This document shows positions 7,760 through 12,243 of a stretch of DNA of 12,243 bases, piece by piece. The DNA comes from an uncultured Sutterella sp. (GTDB lineage Bacteria; Pseudomonadota; Gammaproteobacteria; Burkholderiales; Burkholderiaceae_F). The notes under the pieces are model-generated. The model saw nothing but the letters and a program-made list of their open reading frames with translations, had not been told where the DNA came from and ran no database searches. The stretch lies in assembly GCA_905201055.1 (NCBI GenBank), contig CAJKMT010000048.1, forward strand, positions 1 to 12,243, given 5' to 3'. Within the stretch, counting starts at the first letter, position 1. Each line of letters starts with the position of its first letter. A program made the position numbers and the translations under genes.

Positions 7760-8617
7760 ATGAGCGAAGTGAATGCGAAATCGGTTTATGAAACTTACGA
7801 AGTTTTAAAGGATCGGTTGAATCAACCGATCCCGTCGGACTATGTGCGCTTTTGCGCCGGAAAAGAAATCATCGGCTGCGTGAAAAAGACGCTCGCCATG
7901 AAGTTGGCCGGCGCAACGAGCGACTTTCGTCTGATGGATAAACTCTACTTGGGCGAAGAAAGCTGCCGCACGGAAACGTTGCGCACTGCTGCCATGCAAA
8001 AAGCAGCACGCATTCTCGCTGAACTGGGCGAGCTGCCCGATGACGCAGGCGAATTGGTTGACGTGCGCGCCACAGTCTACGATGACGTATTCTGTCAGGC
8101 GCCGCGCCTTCTTTGCCGCAAATTGGGTCTGATGACGACTTCCGTTCGTCTGACCGCATACGATAAAGACGGCAAAGTGGTGCTTGCGCGCCGCAGACCC
8201 GGCAAGCCCATTGCGGGCGGTGTTTGGGATAGCCTTGCGGCGGGGCTTGTGAAAGCCAGCGAAAAGCCCGAACATGCGCTTTATCGTGAGCTTTTCGAAG
8301 AAGCAGGCTTAAGCAGCGATGACGTCGACATTAAGGAAAGCGCCCGCTTTGTGCAGGAGCTTCCCGTGCCTGAAGGCTATTTGCGTGAAGTCGTGAAAAA
8401 CTACGAAGGACACCTCAAAGAAGGGGCTAATCCCGTCAATCGCGATGGTGAAGTTTCTGAATTTGGCAGCTTTGACTGCCATGAAGCGCTTCGCATGGCA
8501 GAGCAGGAAAAACTCATGTATGCCGCAGGCCTTGGCATTGCAGAAACCACCATGATTCACCTCGGTCAGCGCATCGAGGAAAAGTGGCTGCACTATCGGG
8601 GGCAGGTGATTATCTAA
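7760..8617 (+). CDS. Nudix hydrolase with an N-terminal DUF4743-like region
   Basis: The 285-residue product carries an exact Nudix box (G-x5-E-x7-REL-x-EE-x-GL) at residues 162-184, with the metal-binding REL-x-EE intact. The core enters as VRLTAYDKDGKVVLARRRPGKPIAGGVWDSLAAG and continues past the box with RFVQELPVPEGYLREVV. The first ~125 residues are a separate mostly helical region. The layout resembles the DUF4743/Nudix proteins related to the N-terminal part of fungal Tnr3, some of which act on damaged thiamine diphosphate; that link is made from memory of sequence style and is not proven. The substrate is therefore unassigned beyond a nucleoside-diphosphate-linked compound. GGAG seven bases or so upstream supports ATG 7760. 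It is the last gene of the likely prfB-lysS operon. Codons ~17-24 contain a perfect 23-base inverted repeat. Confidence 0.88.
   Translation: MSEVNAKSVYETYEVLKDRLNQPIPSDYVRFCAGKEIIGCVKKTLAMKLAGATSDFRLMDKLYLGEESCRTETLRTAAMQKAARILAELGELPDDAGELVDVRATVYDDVFCQAPRLLCRKLGLMTTSVRLTAYDKDGKVVLARRRPGKPIAGGVWDSLAAGLVKASEKPEHALYRELFEEAGLSSDDVDIKESARFVQELPVPEGYLREVVKNYEGHLKEGANPVNRDGEVSEFGSFDCHEALRMAEQEKLMYAAGLGIAETTMIHLGQRIEEKWLHYRGQVII
7810..7832. repeat. Perfect 23-base inverted repeat inside the Nudix gene
   Basis: The arms GGATCGGTTGA (7810-7820) and TCAACCGATCC (7822-7832) are exact reverse complements around a single A. The repeat lies about 50 bases after the Nudix start codon and encodes DRLNQPI. 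In RNA it would form a very stable short-loop hairpin early in the message. Confidence 0.9.
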
Positions 8618-8630
8618 AAAGTTCTTCCTG

Positions 8631-8670
8631 CAAAAAACGCCCTTGGAGAAAAATCCTCGGGCGTTTTTTG
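8631..8670 (+). terminator. Terminator of the prfB-lysS-Nudix operon
   Basis: A perfect 12-bp stem (CAAAAAACGCCC at 8631-8642 with GGGCGTTTTTTG at 8659-8670) starts 13 bases after the Nudix stop and ends in a T6 run. The A6 on the left arm also allows some activity on the minus strand. Confidence 0.92.
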
Positions 8671-8681
8671 TTGCCGGTTAT

Positions 8682-8717
8682 AAAAAAAGAGATGCTGCAG
8701 AAGTTTTGCAGCATCTC
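8682..8717 (-). terminator. Terminator of the DcuC-family carrier gene
   Basis: An 11-bp perfect stem (GAGATGCTGCA at 8689-8699 with TGCAGCATCTC at 8707-8717, 7-base loop) is followed on the minus strand by a T7 run (complement of 8682-8688). It starts about 25 bases after the carrier gene's stop. It sits back to back with the operon terminator facing the other way. Confidence 0.9.
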
Positions 8718-8741
8718 AATTAATCTAAGTTCTTTTTTGAA

Positions 8742-10010
8742 CTAAACGATAATCATCGCAAGGATGACAACGCCGACAAAGCACGGAACGATGGTGCGTT
8801 TGGCGACTTCAACGGGGTTGGCCATAGCGATACCGGCCACAACCATCATGGCGCCGGCAATCGGCGAAGAGGTACGGCCCAGGGTACCGGACAAGAAGGC
8901 CAGGGAGCCCAGGTGCGGGATGTCCATACCGAAAGCGGCGGCGTGCGGCGTCACGGCTTCATTGAAGGCAAAAGTAGCGGCGTCACCCGAACCGGTGATG
9001 GTGCCCAAGAACCACGGACCCAAGGAGCCGCCCCAGCGGGCGATGTCGTTGGATTCACGCAAAAGGGCAATGAAGGTGTCGATTAAGCCAGCGGCACGAA
9101 GACCGGCAGCAAAGACGCCCGCGGCAATGATGATGCCCAAGATGTTGCCGTAACCGTTACCCAAGCCCTTGAAGAAGGTCTTGGAGAATTCCTGGGGATT
9201 GGCACGGGTGATGAGGATGCACAAAATGGCACCCAAGACCATGGCCTGAGCCACGCCCATCTTGATTTGCGGAACGACGGTGTTGCCCAACACCAAAATG
9301 ACGATCGGCAGCAGCGGCACTAAGGCGTAAATGATGTTCGGGCGTTCAATGGTTTCGGCTTTGTGTTCAAGGTTAACTTGAATGTTGTCGGTGGGTTCGC
9401 CCTTATCTTTAAAGACAATGCACATAACGAGCACACCGATGATGCCGACAGCCCAAAGAACCATACTGTAAGGCGTATGCAAAGCAATCAGGTCCATGAT
9501 TTCCATGTTGGAAATCTTCGCAATGTAGGCATTGTGTGCGGAGCCCGGAGAGAGCACGCCGCCCGCGGTACCCATCATCACGGAAGCGGCAGCCATGGCA
9601 GGTCTGACACCGGCGCGAAGCATCACAGGAATTAAAGTCGAGCCCACGGCAGCAGCGCAGCCCGAAGCTGACGGGATGGCGACGTTAATCACCATCGTGA
9701 CTGTCGTGCAGATCGGCACAAGGAAAATACCTAAACCGCGGATGGGCTTGGAGAGCAATTGCACCAAGTGTTGGTCGCAGCGGGTGTAGGAAGACACATA
9801 AGCGAAACCCATCGAAGCACAGATTGCCATGATGAGGCCGCCGTTGGTCATGGATTTGGCGAAAGCGTTAAAGGCTGTCATCGGCTGCAGGGAAACGCAG
9901 CAAAGCACTAAGCCCGCCGTAAACAAAACCAAGCGCGTTTCGTAGCGCTTGATCAAAGCGGCAATTGTCAGGATAACGACAAGAACCGCGACCCAGTTTA
10001 ATAAGGTCAT
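8742..10010 (-). CDS. DcuC-family anaerobic C4-dicarboxylate carrier
   Basis: The protein is a 422-residue integral inner-membrane carrier with about 10-12 hydrophobic segments and almost no soluble domain. Family features are the N-terminal segments (LLNWVAVLVVILTIAAL, LVLFTAGLVLCCVSL), the conserved NVAIPSASGCAAAVGSTLIP and MMGTAGGVLSPGSAHN stretches, and the mirrored C-terminal half (TITGSGDAATFAFNEAVTP, GTLGRTSSPIAGAMMVVAG). In E. coli DcuC (461 residues) exports succinate or exchanges it for fumarate during fumarate respiration; the exact substrate here is not readable. AGGAG seven bases before ATG 10010 supports the start. It is monocistronic on the minus strand with its own terminator. 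No convincing promoter or FNR box was found upstream. Confidence 0.88.
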   Translation of the reverse strand: MTLLNWVAVLVVILTIAALIKRYETRLVLFTAGLVLCCVSLQPMTAFNAFAKSMTNGGLIMAICASMGFAYVSSYTRCDQHLVQLLSKPIRGLGIFLVPICTTVTMVINVAIPSASGCAAAVGSTLIPVMLRAGVRPAMAAASVMMGTAGGVLSPGSAHNAYIAKISNMEIMDLIALHTPYSMVLWAVGIIGVLVMCIVFKDKGEPTDNIQVNLEHKAETIERPNIIYALVPLLPIVILVLGNTVVPQIKMGVAQAMVLGAILCILITRANPQEFSKTFFKGLGNGYGNILGIIIAAGVFAAGLRAAGLIDTFIALLRESNDIARWGGSLGPWFLGTITGSGDAATFAFNEAVTPHAAAFGMDIPHLGSLAFLSGTLGRTSSPIAGAMMVVAGIAMANPVEVAKRTIVPCFVGVVILAMIIV

Positions 10011-10495
10011 TGTGATTCTCCTGAGGATTGGTTACCCGCGCATTTTAATGGACTCGGACAGGTATCGCCTTAATGCTAACCCTAAGAAGAAACTAAGGAA
10101 TTTCTGATTTCAGCAGTCTATGTTGAATAGAGTGTCAGATTTGAAATTTTCAGTTTTAGTCTAGCTCTTTATGCCAATCAAACTTTTTCAAATCTTTTTT
10201 CTTGTTTTTGAAGGCTCGGGTTTTAAATCGAGAGTCTGTGCACATTATTCTTGCAATCGGATTGCGGGGCTTGGGCGCAGTGCCTTTAATGAGCATTTTT
10301 TTCTTTTTTCGCATGGTGTCATTTAAAGAATTTTGGGTTTTTAATAAATGTATTAAGTTAAACATCAGTACATGATGCATGAGAACAGAATCGTCCGATT
10401 CATCGTAATGTTTGTCAGTTGTGTTAGACAGCATCTTAAAAAGAAGGATCTGCTGTTAATTTGATAATAAGGCTTAATAGAAAAAAGGAAGAGCA
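10011..10495. other. AT-rich intergenic gap between the carrier gene and rtcB
   Basis: This stretch divides the divergent carrier and rtcB genes and must hold both promoters. Apart from one doubtful small minus-strand ORF there is no recognisable gene, tRNA, hairpin terminator or direct repeat. A GATAAT (10463-10468) upstream of rtcB could be a -10 box, but no good -35 partner is seen. No sigma-54 (GG-N10-GC type) promoter was found. Confidence 0.5.
10156..10434 (-). CDS. Small basic hypothetical protein, doubtful; faint ArfA-like segment
   Basis: The frame encodes up to 92 residues. The convincing part is the Lys/Arg-rich C-terminal half from either internal Met (10314 or 10296): MLIKGTAPKPRNPIARIM, then DSRFKTRAFKNKKKDL. 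The pattern N-x-I...D-x-x-F-[RK]-x-R-x-x-K-N-K-K resembles the core of the ribosome-rescue factor ArfA ([21 protein letters not shown] in E. coli, with one gap). The KGKGSY motif that follows in ArfA is absent. No start has a good Shine-Dalgarno site, and no hairpin typical of arfA messages lies near its end. It may be a real small gene, a diverged arfA-like gene or a chance frame in AT-rich DNA. Confidence 0.35.
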   Translation of the reverse strand: MLSNTTDKHYDESDDSVLMHHVLMFNLIHLLKTQNSLNDTMRKKKKMLIKGTAPKPRNPIARIMCTDSRFKTRAFKNKKKDLKKFDWHKELD

Positions 10496-11692
10496 ATGCC
10501 AATCGCACAAATTTTTTCTGACAACTTAAAGGTCCCCGTAAAAGTCTGGACCAACGACATTGATCTTATATCAATTGAACAGCTTCGCAATGTTGCAAGC
10601 CTTCCCTTTGTCTTTCGTCATGTGGCGGCGATGCCCGATGTGCACGCCGGCATGGGCGCCACAATCGGCAGTGTGATCGCAACTAAAGGTGCTGTGATTC
10701 CGGCAGCCGTCGGCGTTGATGTCGGCTGCGGGATGTTGGCTGCGAAAACAAACTTGAAAAAAGAAATGTTTGATGAGCGTGATCTCGGACAGCTCATGAC
10801 GGAAATTTTGAATCGGGTGCCGGTCGGCCGTGAACAAAGGAAAAAGGATCAGATTCGCACGTCCGCCTGTGAGCCTTTTGAAGCACCGCTTGCGGAGATT
10901 TTGGCGAAAGAGCCTGAGATGCTCAAACCTATGGTGAGATCGGATTGGCGCGCGCAGTTGGGAACCTTGGGCAGCGGCAATCACTTCATTGAACTCACAG
11001 CCGATGAAGACGGATGTTTATGGATTATGCTGCATACCGGCTCGCGCGGCGTGGGCAATATCATGGCCTCATTTTTTATCAGTAAGGCCAAAGAACTCTC
11101 AAAGGCGAGCGGAGAAGTTTTGCCGGATATTAACTTGGCTTCGCTTAAAGAGGGGACTGAGGAATTTGAGCTTTACATGAAAGCTGTTCATTGGGCTCAA
11201 GCCTACGCAATGACCAACCGTCAGGTTATTCTTGACGATGTGTTGGAGGCCATTCGCGTGTTGCGCCCCGAGGTAAGCCTTGAGGGTGAAATCGTGAACT
11301 GCCATCACAATTATGTAGCTCAGGAGACGCATTTTGGAGAAACGGTGTGGGTAACGAGAAAAGGGGCGATCCGTGCCGGTCTTGGAGAAAAAGGCATCAT
11401 TCCCGGCAGTATGGGTGCGCGAAGCTACATTGTCGAGGGACTTGGCAATCCGGAATCGTTTTGCAGTTCCTCTCACGGTGCAGGACGCAAAATGAGTCGC
11501 ACGGAGGCAAAGAAGCATTTCACGGTTGAGGATTTGGAAAAGCAAACTCAAAATGTGGTTTGCCGCAAGGACGTTGGCGTACTAGATGAAATTCCGGGTG
11601 CCTATAAGTCCATTGAAGAGGTGATGCTCAATCAGTCGGACCTAACGAAAACTTTGCACGAACTCCGACAGGTGCTCTGCGTGAAAGGCTGA
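10496..11692 (+). CDS. rtcB: RNA-splicing ligase RtcB (3'-phosphate/5'-OH RNA ligase)
   Basis: RtcB joins RNA 2',3'-cyclic-phosphate or 3'-phosphate ends to 5'-OH ends using GTP and Mn2+, repairing tRNA and rRNA. The 398 residues match the E. coli type (408) end to end. Active-site landmarks are MPDVHAGMG (46-54), the metal ligands Asp75 and Cys78 in VGVDVGCGM, GSGNHFIEL (His163), HTGSRGVGN (His180), NCHHNYV (268-274) and the guanylylated His327 in FCSSSHGAGR. The C-terminus LRQVLCVKG is the family's usual end. Every expected catalytic residue is present. GGAAG just before ATG 10496 serves as the ribosome site. The gene is alone, with no rtcA cyclase, no rtcR and no archease in the window. 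It ends at a hairpin shared with the converging tRNA gene. Confidence 0.97.
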   Translation: MPIAQIFSDNLKVPVKVWTNDIDLISIEQLRNVASLPFVFRHVAAMPDVHAGMGATIGSVIATKGAVIPAAVGVDVGCGMLAAKTNLKKEMFDERDLGQLMTEILNRVPVGREQRKKDQIRTSACEPFEAPLAEILAKEPEMLKPMVRSDWRAQLGTLGSGNHFIELTADEDGCLWIMLHTGSRGVGNIMASFFISKAKELSKASGEVLPDINLASLKEGTEEFELYMKAVHWAQAYAMTNRQVILDDVLEAIRVLRPEVSLEGEIVNCHHNYVAQETHFGETVWVTRKGAIRAGLGEKGIIPGSMGARSYIVEGLGNPESFCSSSHGAGRKMSRTEAKKHFTVEDLEKQTQNVVCRKDVGVLDEIPGAYKSIEEVMLNQSDLTKTLHELRQVLCVKG

Positions 11693-11699
11693 GAAAAGC

Positions 11700-11731
11700 A
11701 AAAGAGGAAGCCGTTAAAACTTCCTCTTTTT
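11700..11731. terminator. Two-way terminator between rtcB and tRNA-Glu
   Basis: A perfect 11-bp stem (AAAAGAGGAAG at 11700-11710, CTTCCTCTTTT at 11720-11730, 9-base loop) starts 8 bases after the rtcB stop. T-runs are present on both strands, so it can also end the tRNA transcript coming from the right. Confidence 0.9.
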
Positions 11732-11736
11732 GAATC

Positions 11737-11811
11737 TGGTATCTCCAACGAGATTCGAACTCGTATTCTAACCGTGAGGGGGTTATGTCCTAACCGTTAG
11801 ACGATGGAGAT
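11737..11811 (-). tRNA. tRNA-Glu (anticodon CTC), CCA encoded
   Basis: The 75-base minus-strand gene folds fully. The acceptor stem is ATCTCCA/TGGAGAT, followed by A73 and an encoded CCA. The D stem is GTCT/GGAC with U13-G22 and a GG-containing loop. The anticodon stem is TAACC/GGTTA with loop CCCTCAC, and the T arm is ACGAG-TTCGAAT-CTCGT. The D stem, A37 and the four-base variable loop (no base 47, A46) are the known glutamate identity set. Anticodon CTC (complement of 11776-11778) reads GAG only. Two oddities: C at position 33 instead of the nearly universal U, and A1-U72 rather than G1-C72. Confidence 0.9.
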
Positions 11812-11847
11812 ATCGGGAGTAGAACTCCCCAAGTCATTTAGGTTGTC

Positions 11848-11853
11848 ATTGTA
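11848..11853 (-). promoter_or_regulatory. Possible -10 box of the tRNA gene
   Basis: TACAAT on the minus strand (5 of 6 matches to TATAAT) lies 36 bases before the mature tRNA 5' end. No good -35 box is found at 16-18 bases (CGCTAT only), so this is weak. Confidence 0.3.
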
Positions 11854-11896
11854 CGACGAATTTTCAGAAAATAGCGAAATTCGGTTAAATTTTTTC

Positions 11897-12205
11897 CTAA
11901 CTAAAGCCAATGGGGCGTTTGTGAGAGTGAGCGTTTTTCGTTTGGCATTCTTTTTCCAGCCGCAAAAAAAGTTCAGATGGAGAGCGCACGGGATTAAACC
12001 GTGATTGATTGGCAACGGTGGCAAAGTCGCCCGGAGCGAGGAATCGCAGTTTGGCGACTTCACTCAAAATCTGACTGTCAATTTCTGTCTCAGGACAAAG
12101 CCTTTGGGCGTAGCGTTTAAAAAGTTCGCAGGCTTTGTCGCCATTGAGATAGTCAAACTTAACCTTCAAATCAAAGCGTCTCAGACAGCCTAAACTTTTC
12201 AGAAA
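11897..12205 (-). pseudogene. 3' remnant of an AAA+ ATPase gene
   Basis: The minus-strand reading FLKSLGCLRRFDLK then VKFDYLNGDKACELFKRY...RFLAPGDFATVANQSRF ends in HKRPIGFS and a stop at 11897. It looks like the C-terminal end of a bacterial AAA+ ATP-binding protein: LRRFD is the sensor-2 type motif, and the LxPGDFATVxxQxRF and RPIGF ends belong to that family as I remember it. The frame is closed upstream by TAG at 12206-12208. None of the three frames from there to 12243 shows the expected sensor-1 or Walker parts. The first possible starts are TTG codons such as 12169. A free-standing ~90-residue protein without the ATPase core is unlikely to function, so this is read as a decayed or truncated gene. 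The rest may lie beyond the window. Confidence 0.65.
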
Positions 12206-12243
12206 CTAGCTCTTAGTACCCAACCTTAAAGTAACACTTCAAT

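Noticed and set aside
10011..10495. CRISPR array, riboswitch or sigma-54 promoter in the largest gap
   Set aside because: No repeated units, no recognisable aptamer core and no GG/GC-spaced elements were seen.
10571..10984. Minus-strand open frame opposite the start of rtcB
   Set aside because: It lies fully within conserved RtcB coding sequence and has no motif of its own.
11815..11829. Small hairpin GGGAG-TAGAA-CTCCC next to the tRNA gene
   Set aside because: Only 5 bp with no T-run; too small to call a terminator or a second RNA gene.
11804..12004. Short + strand frame running from the tRNA gene rightwards
   Set aside because: It overlaps the tRNA and the AAA+ remnant and has no ribosome site or motif.

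Overview
The window looks like bacterial chromosome from a betaproteobacterium, most likely a host-associated Burkholderiales lineage such as Sutterellaceae. This is inferred from the character of ParC, the prfB-lysS pair, the DcuC-type carrier and the large autotransporter; no database search was run. Composition is moderate in GC in the housekeeping genes and AT-richer in the intergenic gaps. Most of the window is ordinary housekeeping sequence.

Layout. Positions 1-1804 (+) hold the 3' three-quarters of parC (topoisomerase IV subunit A). It ends at a hairpin (1817-1850) that can terminate transcription from both sides. On the minus strand, 4111-1869 is one autotransporter gene: signal peptide, passenger and C-terminal beta-barrel ending in YRF. 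A one-base frame change near 3230-3290 splits it, so it reads as a disrupted gene. Divergent from it at 4278-5054 (+) is a spermidine-synthase-like methyltransferase-fold protein. Next come prfB (5091-6195, with the classical programmed +1 frameshift), lysS (6222-7739) and a Nudix hydrolase (7760-8617). They are tightly spaced and closed by a strong terminator at 8631-8670, so they are probably one operon. A second hairpin (8689-8717) faces the other way and ends a minus-strand DcuC-family C4-dicarboxylate carrier gene (10010-8742). The AT-rich gap 10011-10495 holds only a doubtful small basic ORF. After it come rtcB (10496-11692, RNA ligase), another two-way terminator, a minus-strand tRNA-Glu(CTC) gene and a decayed 3' end of an AAA+ ATPase gene (12205-11897).

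How the genes relate. The prfB-lysS-Nudix block is a translation operon with the RF2 autoregulatory frameshift intact. RtcB and the tRNA are RNA-metabolism functions lying tail to tail, with no visible rtcA or rtcR partner. The carrier fits an anaerobic or microaerobic organism that exchanges C4-dicarboxylates.

Most worth a second look: the frameshifted autotransporter, with a second hint of frame trouble in its signal peptide; a perfect 23-base inverted repeat early in the Nudix gene; the C33 anticodon loop of the tRNA-Glu; the AAA+ gene remnant; and the small basic ORF with faint ArfA-like character. I did not find a convincing previously undescribed system.
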